In this document: one piece after another, positions 7,844 to 17,091 of the stretch
How positions within the stretch are numbered: position 1 is the first letter of the stretch
Layout: the number at the start of each line of letters is the position of its first letter
NCBI GenBank assembly: GCA_945870175.1
Contig: CAMBRJ010000010.1
Coordinates: 1-19,978 of the forward strand
DNA: 19,978 nucleotides
Direction of reading: 5' to 3'
Source: Gemmatimonas phototrophica
GTDB taxonomy: Bacteria > Gemmatimonadota > Gemmatimonadetes > Gemmatimonadales > Gemmatimonadaceae
Program-made: the position numbers and the translations under genes
Notes under the pieces: model-generated
Told to the model about the DNA's origin: nothing
Database searches by the model: none
What the model saw: the letters and a program-made list of their open reading frames with translations, nothing else

Positions 7844-7990
7844 TCAGACTTTTTATAGTGGTCAGAGCTGAGCAACGATAGTTCTCAGTCTCGAGGCGTT
7901 TGATGGCGGTGGGCCACGGGCGATGGGCTCATATCGCGCTCGACACTGTGGACTGCCGTTGCTGAAGTCTGACCACTATACCCAGTCTGA
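7844..7990. repeat. Palindromic MITE-like intergenic element with ~23-bp inverted termini
   Basis: The left end (7844-7866) reads TCAGAC-TTTT-TATAGTGGTCAGA. The right end (7968-7990) is its reverse complement, with GGG in place of TTT in the spacer, so 20 of 23 positions match. The arms continue inward with AGCAACG at about 7870-7876 and its complement at about 7957-7963. Weaker pairing follows (for example TCGAG against CTCGA), so the whole ~147 bases could fold as one long imperfect hairpin. No open frame with coding character is present. It sits between the 3' ends of two convergent genes, a common site for MITEs and REP-type repeats, and could also act as a two-way terminator. No clear target-site duplication is seen. 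That it is mobile is inference. Confidence 0.7.
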
Positions 7991-8037
7991 TGCCTCCGAC
8001 TGGCCGTCTGTTCTCTGCTCGTGCCGCTGCGCAGACC

Positions 8038-9936
8038 TCAGCCTTCCGCTTCGCCGCCGCCGCTCTCGCCGCCGCCTTCGCCGCCGCCGCTCTCGCCGTC
8101 GTTGTCCCGACGTCCGCGTGAGCGCCGCGCGCCGCCTCGACGGCCACGGCGTCCGCGCCGTCTCGCCCGCGCGGCGCTGTCGAGATCTGATTCGTCGCCG
8201 TCGGCAGGCGCTTCGCCTTCCGCATGGCCCTCGGCATCTCCCTCGGCATGGCCTTCGGCAGGGCTCTCGGTGCCTTCCTGGGCAGCCTTCGGGGTCCGCT
8301 TGCGCGAGCGGGGTCGGGCCTTAGCCTCTGGCGCCGGCGACTCGTCGCCCTCGGCGGATTCACCCGTCGGCTCGGCGTCGGTGCTTCCCTCGGTGCTTCC
8401 GTCGGCGGTGCCGTCCGTCTTGGCACGTCCCCGACGTGACCGACGGTTGCGCCGCCGCTTCTTTCGCGGCGCGGCGCCGTCGGTGCTTTCGGTGCCGTCG
8501 GCCGCGTCGGTCGCGTCGCCATCGTCGGCGTCGCCATCGTCCGAGTCGCCGTTGGTGTCGCGATCGTCCATCGTGGGCGAGGCGTGGGTGCGCTTCACCG
8601 GCGGCACGTCGCGGTCGGCTCGCGTTTCCGTCAGGGGTTCGCTGGCGTACGGGGAGCCCAGCGCGCGATCGAGCGCCTGTTCTGGTTCATCGCGCTTCGC
8701 GGAGGGCGTCGCCTTGGAATCCTCGAGCGCCATCTCAGCGTCGCTGTACGGCGACCGCGGCTCTTCCCGTTCGCTCCGCGCTGGCTTCGGCGCGGCACTT
8801 CGTGCGGCCCGTTGCCCTCGCGGCAGTCGCTCGGGGCGAATCGGCTTGGCTTCCCCTTCGGGCGTCTCCGCCCGTGCGCGTTTCGGCCGCTCCGGCCGTT
8901 CGGCGCGGGGCGGACGCACGGCGGGGGCTGTCGTGTCCGGTGCGCGTTCGATGACACGCTCCGTCGGCGCGTCGCCCTGCTCGTCGGTCGGGCGCTCGCC
9001 TTTCGCCCGCTCGCGCTCGCGGCGGCGACCCTCGCGTCGGCCGTTGAACGACTCTTCGTCTTCGATGCGCGGACGGTCCCGTACCCGCTCGCGAAGCTTT
9101 TCGACGGAGAGTTCGGTTTCTTCGCGTCGCTTGCCGAGGGGCGCGCCCCCGCGTGCTGGACGGCGCTCCGCGTCGCCGGCGGCGTCGGCGGCCGATCCGG
9201 CCACGGCCCGTTGTCCACGGGCGCCCCACGCCCACTTGAGCGCGGCGAGGGCATCGCGCACAGCCACCCGGCGCGTATCGCGCATACGCACGCCGTAGGT
9301 CGGTTCCATCGGAACCGACTCCACCCGACGGGCGAACGGGACCAGCTTGAGCAGCAGATCGGCGTTGGCCGTCCACGAGTCACCGACGCAGATCGGCTCG
9401 GTGCCCGCCTGGCGCACGAGATCGCGCAGCGCGGAAATCCGGATCAGGCGCATCGAGGCCGTGAGGTCATTCACGCCGTCCACCCGCACGAACGGACGCA
9501 TCAGCCAATGCGCGGCCTTGAACAGCCGACGCACGGGGGTCGGCGCGTCGGCCACGACCATCCGCTCGCCGACGACCAGGTCGGCGCCGCCTTCGAAGCG
9601 ACGGGCAAACTCAGGAACGATGCCCGGCGGATCGGTGAAATCGCCCTGCACCAGCAGCATGGCGTCGCGGCGCGGATAGCGCGTCTGCGCGGCCACATGT
9701 CGAATCAGCGCGTCGAGGGCACCGGCGTAGCCGACCTGCGTGGCCCCGCGGAGCACCGTGACGGGCATCGCGTTCGCGTACTGCTCCGCTACCTCCGCCG
9801 TTGCGTCGGAGCTCGCATCATCGTACACGACGACCTCGTACTCGCGAGGAAATTCAGCGAGGACGGTGCGGAGCCGCCAAAGCAGGACGCCGATGGTGGC
9901 GACCTCATTGTGTACGGGAATGGCGAGGTAGAGCAC
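8038..9936 (-). CDS. Family 2 glycosyltransferase with a ~390-residue disordered, RNase E-like acidic/Arg-rich tail
   Basis: The 632-residue product starts with a GT-A fold of the GT2 (polyprenyl-phosphate sugar transferase-like) type: LAIPVHNE (4-11), the nucleotide-binding DDASSD (39-44), TQVGYAGALDALIRH (66-80), QGDFTDPP (97-104) as the metal-site region, and GGADLVVGERM (116-126). The fold ends by about residue 237. No membrane segment is evident in the rest. Residues ~240-632 are low-complexity: mixed RE/RK blocks, DDGDADDGDATDAAD-type acidic runs, KKRRRNRRSRRGRAK, EGHAEGDAEGHAEGE repeats, RRRGRRGRRGG, and a final Gly/Glu/Ser tail. This resembles the disordered scaffold tails of RNase E/G-type proteins. 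Third codon positions stay G/C-rich throughout, as expected for a translated frame. The start is the GTG at 9936, where the GT2 fold begins; no ATG, GTG or TTG lies in frame for some distance upstream. The sugar donor and acceptor are unknown. Confidence 0.85.
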   Translation of the reverse strand: MLYLAIPVHNEVATIGVLLWRLRTVLAEFPREYEVVVYDDASSDATAEVAEQYANAMPVTVLRGATQVGYAGALDALIRHVAAQTRYPRRDAMLLVQGDFTDPPGIVPEFARRFEGGADLVVGERMVVADAPTPVRRLFKAAHWLMRPFVRVDGVNDLTASMRLIRISALRDLVRQAGTEPICVGDSWTANADLLLKLVPFARRVESVPMEPTYGVRMRDTRRVAVRDALAALKWAWGARGQRAVAGSAADAAGDAERRPARGGAPLGKRREETELSVEKLRERVRDRPRIEDEESFNGRREGRRRERERAKGERPTDEQGDAPTERVIERAPDTTAPAVRPPRAERPERPKRARAETPEGEAKPIRPERLPRGQRAARSAAPKPARSEREEPRSPYSDAEMALEDSKATPSAKRDEPEQALDRALGSPYASEPLTETRADRDVPPVKRTHASPTMDDRDTNGDSDDGDADDGDATDAADGTESTDGAAPRKKRRRNRRSRRGRAKTDGTADGSTEGSTDAEPTGESAEGDESPAPEAKARPRSRKRTPKAAQEGTESPAEGHAEGDAEGHAEGEAPADGDESDLDSAARARRRGRRGRRGGARRSRGRRDNDGESGGGEGGGESGGGEAEG

Positions 9937-9960
9937 AGGAACCGGTAGCGGGACGCGCGA

Positions 9961-10003
9961 GCCAACCGAAAACCGTTGGCGTTCAGGGGTGCGTCCGATA
10001 ATA
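9961..10003 (-). promoter_or_regulatory. Possible -10 box and leader palindrome upstream of the glycosyltransferase gene
   Basis: On the minus strand TATTAT (10003-9998) is close to a sigma-70 -10 box, but no good -35 box lies 16-18 bases further upstream. The predicted transcript would then contain the palindrome GCCAAC-N8-GTTGGC (9961-9980), 25 bases before the GTG start. It could be a small RNA hairpin or an operator. Support is weak. Confidence 0.3.
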
Positions 10004-10173
10004 ACAGACAGAGGCCTCCGGCGGAGCGTTTCCGGCGCGGGGAGATCGGGGTCCGTGAAATCAGGGAGGATGCCCCCCCGTTCGCGGCGGCGGCGGCGCG
10101 AGGTGGCGGGCCAGCTCACCGCGACTATCCTTCGGGCGCACGACGGGTTCTTGTCTCGATCTCCTTCCCGCCC

Positions 10174-10815
10174 ATGTTCGAACCGCTTCGCGACGCCTTG
10201 CGCGGATTCTCCACGCGCCTCGATCCAGATGAACGCCGCGCAATGACGCAGTCCATGCGTGACGCGCTGGTGCACGCCAAGCTGGGGCTGAACGACCTGC
10301 GGGCGTCCCTCGCGACGACGAGCGCGCGTCTGGCCTCGGAGCGTGCGGAGCTCGAGACGGTGCGCCGTCGGCAGGGCTTGGCGGCGCAGGTCAACGATGC
10401 CGAGACGGTCGCGATCGCCGAGCGCTTTGCCGTGCAGCATCAGGAACGCGTCGCGATGCTCGAGACCAAGCAGATGGTGCAGCAGCAGGAACTCTCGCTC
10501 GCCGAGCGCGACTATGAGGACATGTCGGCGGAGTTGCGATTGATTCTGTCTGGCGTGGCGCCCGGGGCGGGCACGACGGCATCCACGGCCACGGACTCCA
10601 CGGAATCGGCGGAATCGGCGGACATGCGGGCCGACCCGGCGCGCGACCATGCCGACCCGGCTGGCGTCGACGAGCCGTTGGACGAGCCGATGGCCGAGTC
10701 GTTGGCGGACGCGATGACCGATCCGCTTGGCGCATCGCCGCGCCGCACGCGCGCCGAGCGCGAGGCGGATGCCGAACAGCGACTGGCGGCGCTGAAGCGC
10801 AGAATGGGTAAGTGA
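10174..10815 (+). CDS. Coiled-coil protein, function unknown, coupled to the BamA-like gene
   Basis: This 213-residue protein lacks a signal peptide and membrane segments. Residues ~14-125 are strongly helical with heptad-like patterns (ALVHAKLGLNDLRASLATTSARL, ERAELETVRRRQ, LETKQMVQQQELSLAERDYEDM), predicting a long coiled coil. Residues ~130-187 are a low-complexity acidic linker rich in Ala, Asp, Glu, Ser and Thr. The C-terminus (190-213) is a short basic helix ending KRRMGK. The ATG at 10174 (MFEPLRDALRGF) is chosen over upstream starts, which would add a non-coding-looking Arg/Pro/Ala stretch. No Shine-Dalgarno site is visible. The stop overlaps the GTG start of the outer-membrane protein gene by four bases (GTGA), so the two are probably made together. 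It could be a cytoplasmic structural or regulatory partner; no family is recognised. Confidence 0.7.
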   Translation: MFEPLRDALRGFSTRLDPDERRAMTQSMRDALVHAKLGLNDLRASLATTSARLASERAELETVRRRQGLAAQVNDAETVAIAERFAVQHQERVAMLETKQMVQQQELSLAERDYEDMSAELRLILSGVAPGAGTTASTATDSTESAESADMRADPARDHADPAGVDEPLDEPMAESLADAMTDPLGASPRRTRAEREADAEQRLAALKRRMGK

Positions 10816-12581
10816 TCTCTCGGCGCGCGCTCGCGGGTGTGTGTCTCGCTGCCTGTCTGCCGTGTGTCCCGGTGGCCGGACAGGACGTGCGCGCCAATGG
10901 GCAGCGGCAGCCGCCGGTTTCGAGCCGCGGCCGCTTGCCGGTGACGGGATGCGCGGGGCAACCGATCAGCGACATCATCGTCATCACGCAACCTGCGTTT
11001 ACGGATCGCTTGCCCGCGCGGCTCGAGTGGGTGCGTCGTGCGGTGCGACGGACGCACGTGAACACGCGGGACGACGTGGTGCGGCGGTTTCTCCTCATGA
11101 AAGCCGGGGACGCCTGTAACCAGATTCGTCGCGCCGAGTCGGAGCGCATTTTGCGCGCGCAGCCGTTTCTCGTGGACGCGCGGATCCGCGTGTACGATGA
11201 CGAGGCGGGTGGCGTGCGGCTCGAGGTCGAGACGCGCGACGATTTCAGCTTGGTCTTCGAGCCGATGTTGCAATCGAAGTCGCCGCCGGTGAGCGGGATG
11301 CGCTTCGGCGAATCGAATCTTGGCGGGTCGGCGACGCTGGCGGCCATCAATTGGCGTGATGGCCGGGCGTACAACGATGTGCTGGGGGCCAAGCTCGAGA
11401 ACTACGCCTTCGGGAGCGGGCGCAATGAGTTCCGCCTCTTCGCGCAGCGCAACCGGTTCGGGCAAGACATGCAGCTCGAAGTGGTTCGGCCGTATTACAC
11501 CGACCTGCAGCGCTACGCCTGGATCGGCAGTCTTGGCGGCACGCGCGGGCCGATGGAGTTCCGTCGCGGTGATTTGCCGCGGAACGCGCTCACGGTGCGC
11601 CGCGAATTCGCCAACATCGGCGCCGTCGCGCGCGTGGGACCGGTGGGACGGCTGCGCCTGATCGGTGCGTCGTTCACGCGCGAAGTGCAGCGCACGGATG
11701 CGCAAAGTCTCCTGCTCACGCGGGAGGGCGTGATGGTGGACACGACCGACGTGGCCGTGCCCACGTTCCGTCCGCAACGCGTCGTGCGCGCCAACGCGCT
11801 GCTTGGCTTGCGAGCCCTTCGCTTCGTGCCGGTGCAGGGGTTTGATGCACTCAACGGCGCGCAGGACGTTCGTGTGGGCATGCAGCTCGGCCTGGTTGCC
11901 GGGCGTTCGGTCGTCGTGCGGGAGGCACGGGATCGCGATCATTTCGTGGCGGCGAATCTCTACAGCGGATACGGCGGTACGCGCAGTTTCGTCGGTCTCC
12001 AGGCCATCACGGAAGCGCGGTATGATCGCGACGCGAAGGCGTGGGACAATTTTGTCACCAGTGGCCGACTCGCGTGGTATTTCCGGCCGGCGGTGCGACA
12101 GACCACGGTAGTGCAGTCGGAATGGAGCGCGGGGCGCGACATGCGCGTGCCGTTCCAGCTGTCGCTGGCGGATCGCGAAGGCGGTATCGTGAGCCACCGC
12201 GGGTCGAGAGAGGCCGGCGCTCGGCGCCTGGTATTCCGCGCCGAGCAGCGGCTCGTGGTGCCCACGCGGCTGAACGTGGCGGACGTCGGCTTTGCCGGTT
12301 TCGCCGAGGCCGGTCGACTGTGGGCGGATCACTCGGTGCCGTATTCGATCTCGACGCCGTGGCGCGGTGCGATTGGTGTGTCGGTCCTTGCGGCCGTGCC
12401 GCCGCGCTCGCGGCGGATGTGGCGCGTGGACTTCGCCATGCCGATCAGTGCTGATCCGCAGCGTCGATTCGAGGTGCGTTTCTCCAGCATCGATCGTTCG
12501 CGTGTGTTCTGGAACGAGCCGCGCGATGTGCAGGCTGGACGCGAACGGACGGCCCCGTCCAGCCTGTTCACCTGGCCGTAG
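10812..12581 (+). CDS. BamA/Omp85-like outer-membrane beta-barrel protein with one POTRA-like domain
   Basis: The 589-residue product opens with a Sec-type signal (MISRRALAGVCLAACLPCVPVAG). A periplasmic segment at ~53-148 follows and looks like a POTRA domain: 'VNTRDDVVRRFLLMKAGDACN', 'ESERILRAQPFLVDARIRVYDD', then 'VRLEVETRDDFSLVF'. From ~160 to the end the sequence alternates short amphipathic strands with turns (NEFRLFAQRNRFGQDMQLEV, RAWLGLRALRFV-type strands) as in a 16-strand Omp85 barrel. It ends with a strand 'RFEVRFSSIDRSRVFW' followed by a short tail. Real BamA has five POTRA domains, so this is a smaller family member (a TamA/ShlB-like or surface-antigen type), not the core assembly protein. 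Its GTG start overlaps the stop of the coiled-coil gene. It converges with the POT transporter gene, with only 16 bases between the two stops. Confidence 0.8.
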   Translation: MISRRALAGVCLAACLPCVPVAGQDVRANGQRQPPVSSRGRLPVTGCAGQPISDIIVITQPAFTDRLPARLEWVRRAVRRTHVNTRDDVVRRFLLMKAGDACNQIRRAESERILRAQPFLVDARIRVYDDEAGGVRLEVETRDDFSLVFEPMLQSKSPPVSGMRFGESNLGGSATLAAINWRDGRAYNDVLGAKLENYAFGSGRNEFRLFAQRNRFGQDMQLEVVRPYYTDLQRYAWIGSLGGTRGPMEFRRGDLPRNALTVRREFANIGAVARVGPVGRLRLIGASFTREVQRTDAQSLLLTREGVMVDTTDVAVPTFRPQRVVRANALLGLRALRFVPVQGFDALNGAQDVRVGMQLGLVAGRSVVVREARDRDHFVAANLYSGYGGTRSFVGLQAITEARYDRDAKAWDNFVTSGRLAWYFRPAVRQTTVVQSEWSAGRDMRVPFQLSLADREGGIVSHRGSREAGARRLVFRAEQRLVVPTRLNVADVGFAGFAEAGRLWADHSVPYSISTPWRGAIGVSVLAAVPPRSRRMWRVDFAMPISADPQRRFEVRFSSIDRSRVFWNEPRDVQAGRERTAPSSLFTWP

Positions 12582-12597
12582 CGGCGCGGGATCGCGG

Positions 12598-14133
12598 CTA
12601 CTTCGCGGTGGCCATGATGCGGCGAATCGGCACGATCATCAACGCCAGAATCACGGTGGCCCCAAAGAGCGCGATGGCGGTGCCGGTGAAGACGAGCGGT
12701 GTCTGGTCGAGCTTCGTGGGATCGACGTGTCCGCCCACCAGACCGGCCACGAGGTTGCCGACCGATGTGGCCAGAAACCAGATGCCCATCATCTGGCCGA
12801 CATACCGTCGCGGGGCCAGCTTCGTCATCGATGACAGACCGACCGGGCTCACGAACAGCTCGCCCATGGTCTGAAACATGTAGCTGATGATGAGCCACCA
12901 GGGCGATACGAGCACCGATCCACCGCTGGCGACGACGCGGTTGGCGGCGAAGACCATCACCAGAAATCCGACCCCAGCGAGGGCGAGACCCATCGCGAAT
13001 TTTGCCGGGCTGGAGAGATCGATGTTGCGCTTGGCGAGCAGGATCCAGAGCGCGGCGAACAGCGGCGAGAAGAGGATGATGAACGCCGAGTTCACCGATT
13101 GAAACCACGTGGCCGGAATCTCGAAGCCGAAGAGATTGCGGTCGGTGAAGTCGTTGGCGAATAGCTGCAAGGAGGTTGGCGCCTGTTCGAACGCCGCCCA
13201 GAAGATCGCGGCAAACACGAACAGCACGAAGATCACGCCGGAGCGCAGCTTTTCGTCGCGGGTGAGTCCGCCGAAGGCGAACAGGAATCCGAAGAACGCG
13301 ACGGCAATGCCGACGAGCACGAACGTCATCACACCGCCGATCGCCTGCGGATCGAGCGTGACGGCGCCCGTGCTGGCCAACACGAACACCAGAGCCAGCA
13401 GGGCGAGACCACCGAACGTGTAGTTGCGGACGGCGCCCTCGCGTTTGGCCTGCACCGCGGGGTTGGGATCGCGCACGATGTCCTGCCCCAACGTACCGAG
13501 CGTATCCTTGGCCTTGAGCCAGAACATCAGGAGGCCGCACAGCATGCCCACGCCGGCCGCGCCGAAGCCCCAATGCCAGCTGACGCGTTCGCCCAGATAT
13601 CCCGTGACCAGCTGCCCGATGAAGGCGCCGGTGTTGATGCCCATGTAGAAGATCGAGAACCCGGCATCACGGCGCGCGCCCCCGTCAGGGTAGAGATCGC
13701 CGACGATGGCCGAAATGTTCGGCTTGAGCAGACCGGTGCCGAGCACGATGAGCACGAGACCGAGGAAGAAGAAGATCTTCCCCGCGCCCGCGCCGGCCAT
13801 GCCGGAGATACCGATCGCCAAGTGTCCCGAGGTGATCAGCATGGCGCCGATCAGGATGGAGCGACGCAGTCCGAGCCACCGATCGGCGATCCATCCACCG
13901 GGCAGCGAGGCGAGATACACCGACGCCGCATAGATGCCGACGATGGCGGATGCCGCTGGACGATCGAAGCCGAAGCCGCCGTCGGCGAGCGCGGCCGCCA
14001 TGAACAGCACCAGCAGCGGGCGCAGGCCGTAGAAGGAGAAGCGTTCCCACATCTCGGTCATGAAGAGCAGGCCGAGGCCGCGCGGATGACCGAAAAACGC
14101 GCGATCCTGCGAAGGGAGCGAGGGAGTCGTCAC
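12598..14133 (-). CDS. POT (PTR2) family proton-coupled di-/tripeptide transporter
   Basis: This 511-residue inner-membrane protein of the major facilitator superfamily imports di- and tripeptides with protons. The family hallmarks are intact: the proton-coupling motif ExxERFxxY at Glu27, Glu30, Arg31, Phe32 and Tyr35 (EMWERFSFY), the first PTR2 signature around residues 79-103 (GGWIADRWLGLRRSILIGAM), the conserved Lys in GLLKPN (137), the second signature FSIFYMGINTGAF (159-171), and the FEQAP motif in the second half. Twelve to fourteen hydrophobic helices are evident. The GTG at 14133 is taken as the start: it overlaps the stop of the preceding ATPase gene by four bases (GTGA), and the protein then begins 20-25 residues before the first motif, as in homologues. 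It is the last gene of the peptide ABC-importer operon. Confidence 0.92.
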   Translation of the reverse strand: MTTPSLPSQDRAFFGHPRGLGLLFMTEMWERFSFYGLRPLLVLFMAAALADGGFGFDRPAASAIVGIYAASVYLASLPGGWIADRWLGLRRSILIGAMLITSGHLAIGISGMAGAGAGKIFFFLGLVLIVLGTGLLKPNISAIVGDLYPDGGARRDAGFSIFYMGINTGAFIGQLVTGYLGERVSWHWGFGAAGVGMLCGLLMFWLKAKDTLGTLGQDIVRDPNPAVQAKREGAVRNYTFGGLALLALVFVLASTGAVTLDPQAIGGVMTFVLVGIAVAFFGFLFAFGGLTRDEKLRSGVIFVLFVFAAIFWAAFEQAPTSLQLFANDFTDRNLFGFEIPATWFQSVNSAFIILFSPLFAALWILLAKRNIDLSSPAKFAMGLALAGVGFLVMVFAANRVVASGGSVLVSPWWLIISYMFQTMGELFVSPVGLSSMTKLAPRRYVGQMMGIWFLATSVGNLVAGLVGGHVDPTKLDQTPLVFTGTAIALFGATVILALMIVPIRRIMATAK

Positions 14134-15145
14134 GACGTGTGGGATGGAAGGTGGAGACGCGGCTGCTTGATGCAGGCCACGAAGTGTCCGGGAGACTTCT
14201 CTTCGAGCGGCGGGACCACGCGGGTGCACTCGGCATCTTTGCGCGGATTGGGACACCGCGGATGAAAGACGCAGCCACTGGGCGGATTCGCCGGCGACGG
14301 CGGATCACCCGGCAACAGAATGCGCTGCCGTGTGGCCAGGGGGTCTGGCACGGGCACGGCCGAGAGCAGCGCCTGCGTGTACGGCATCAGCGGAGTGCTG
14401 AAGATCGCGCGGCGCGGCGCGAGTTCAACGATGCGGCCAAGGTACATCACGGCCACGCGGTCGGCCATGTGGGCGACCACCGCGAGGTCGTGCGCGATGA
14501 AGAGATAGGAGAGGCCGCGCTCGCGCTGCAGATCGCGCAGCAGATTCACCACCTGCGCTTGCACGCTCACGTCGAGTGCCGAGACGGGTTCGTCGCAGAC
14601 GATGAACGACGGCTCCACCGCCAGCGCGCGCGCGATGCCGATGCGTTGACGCTGGCCGCCGGAAAACTCGTGCGGGTAACGCGCCGCATACTCCGGGCGC
14701 AATCCGACTTCGTCCAGCAGCGTGGACACGCGACGGTCGGCCGCGCTGCCCTCGGCGAGTCCGTGCACGATCAAGCCTTCCTTGATCGCGGCCCCCACCG
14801 TCATGCGCGGATTGAGCGAGCCGTACGGATCCTGAAAGATGATCTGCATGCGTCGCCGCATGCGTCGCAGTGTCTCGCCACGCAGGGCCAGTACATCGGT
14901 GCCGTCGAACCGCACCGTTCCGGAGGTCGGTTCGATCAGTCGCAAAATCGAACGGCCCGTGGTGGTCTTCCCGCACCCCGACTCACCCACCAGTGCCAGC
15001 GTCTCGCCCGCATGCACGTCGAACGAGACGCCGTCCACCGCTTTGACCGCGCCGGTGACGCGTTGGAGCAGCCCCGTGCGAATGGGGAAATGCTTGGTGA
15101 GGTTGCGCACCTCGAGCAGCGGCGCGGCGCTCATGTGGTTGCCAC

Positions 15146-15149
<4 letters not shown>
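14130..15149 (-). CDS. dppF: Peptide ABC importer, ATP-binding protein (DppF/OppF type)
   Basis: This 339-residue ATPase powers the permease pair at the cytoplasmic face. It has Walker A GESGCGKT (55-62), Q-loop IIFQDPYGSLNP, ABC signature FSGGQRQR, Walker B FIVCDEPVSALD and switch His in LFIAHDL. The C-terminal oligopeptide-type extension carries the Cys-rich SGCVFHPRCPNPRKDAEC stretch, which in this family can bind an iron-sulfur cluster. The ATG at 15149 is chosen because it overlaps the stop of the upstream ATPase gene by four bases (ATGA); a second in-frame ATG lies at 15134. Its own stop overlaps the GTG of the POT transporter gene. It is paired with the DppD-type ATPase, the usual two-ATPase arrangement for peptide importers. 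Confidence 0.92.
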
Positions 15150-16188
<1,039 letters not shown>

Positions 16189-16192
<4 letters not shown>

Positions 16193-17091
16193 GGGCGCAC
16201 GGTACGGGAGGGAGAGAAGGCGGGCGGCAACGTGGTGCCGGCCACCCGGGTGGGCGCGGCGTCAAGACTCGCCGCGAGACTCAGAACGTGATTCGGTGCG
16301 AACCGCTCGCGCAAGGCGTCGCCGAGGGCATTGCACGCAAGAACCGCGAAGACGGTGGCCAGGCCGGGGAACAGGGATAGCCACCATTCGCTCTGTACGA
16401 CCCCCGCGCCATCGCGCAGAATCGTCCCCCAGCTGGCCTGCGGTGCCTGGATGCCCAGGCCGAGATAGCTGAGGCCTGCTTCCAGGGCGATCGTTCCCGC
16501 GACCCCGAAACTGGCGTTGATAACCAGCGTTGGCAGCAGGTGGGGCAGGAGGTGACGCCAGAGGAGACGGGGCCCACGAACGCCCATCGCCCGCGCGGCG
16601 ATCGTGAACTCCAGCGCACTGAGGGCGCGCAGTTCATCGGTGACCAGCCGTGCGGTGTCGAACCATCCCGTGAGGCCGATGAGCAGCACCAGGGCCGGAA
16701 ACGACAAGGCGCCCCCCAGCGCGCCGACGGCCAGCAGTACGAGCAGGCGTGGAATCGACAGGGCCACGTCCAGCACACGTCGCATGGCAGTGTCGATCAC
16801 GCCGCCGGCCAGTGTGGACATGGCCCCGTACCACGTCCCGACCACCAGCGACAGCGACACGGAGAGGATCGCCAGTGCCAGCGACACGCGTCCGCCATCG
16901 AGGACGCGACTGAGCACGTCGCGACTCACCGCATCGGTGCCGAAGGGATGCGCCAGCGACGGTGCCTGGCTGCGCAGCGCGATGATGTCGAGCTGCGCGT
17001 TGGGTGCGTACTGCGACAGCAGCGGTCCGGCTACGACGACGCACACCAACAGCGCGATCAGCACGAAGGCCGGCGAGAGGCGGCGACTCAC
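16189..17091 (-). CDS. dppC: Peptide ABC importer, inner-membrane permease (DppC/OppC type)
   Basis: This 300-residue permease has five to six membrane helices. The first follows directly after MSRRLSP. A periplasmic loop with 'HPFGTDAVSRDVLSRVLDGGRVSL' is typical of the DppC group. The cytoplasmic EAA-type coupling loop is at 'FTIAARAMGVRGPRLLWRHLLPHLLPTL', and 'AGLSYLGLGIQAPQASWGTIL' is another group hallmark. The GTG start at 17091 overlaps the dppB stop (GTGA), and the dppC stop overlaps the dppD start the same way. The C-terminal ~35 residues after the last helix are extra and low-complexity. Confidence 0.92.

Noticed and set aside
7814..7866. Rho-independent terminator for the miniprotein gene
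   Set aside because: There are small stems and a TTTTT run at 7850-7854, but they are not arranged as a stem directly followed by the T-run. The inverted repeat pairing with 7968-7990 explains the region better.
8021..9298. 425-codon Ser/Arg/Pro-rich open frame on the plus strand
   Set aside because: It is antisense to the low-complexity tail of the glycosyltransferase gene, where GC-rich codons leave all frames open.
9937..10650. N-terminal extension of the glycosyltransferase frame
   Set aside because: This open stretch overlaps the divergent coiled-coil gene in antisense and has no homology-like content. The GT2 fold begins at the GTG at 9936.
10512..12332. 606-codon minus-strand frame
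   Set aside because: It is antisense to the BamA-like gene, and its His/Arg/Pro-rich product shows no domain pattern.
12582..12597. Possible terminator between the convergent BamA-like and POT genes
   Set aside because: Only 16 bases separate the stops, and no stem with a T-run is visible.
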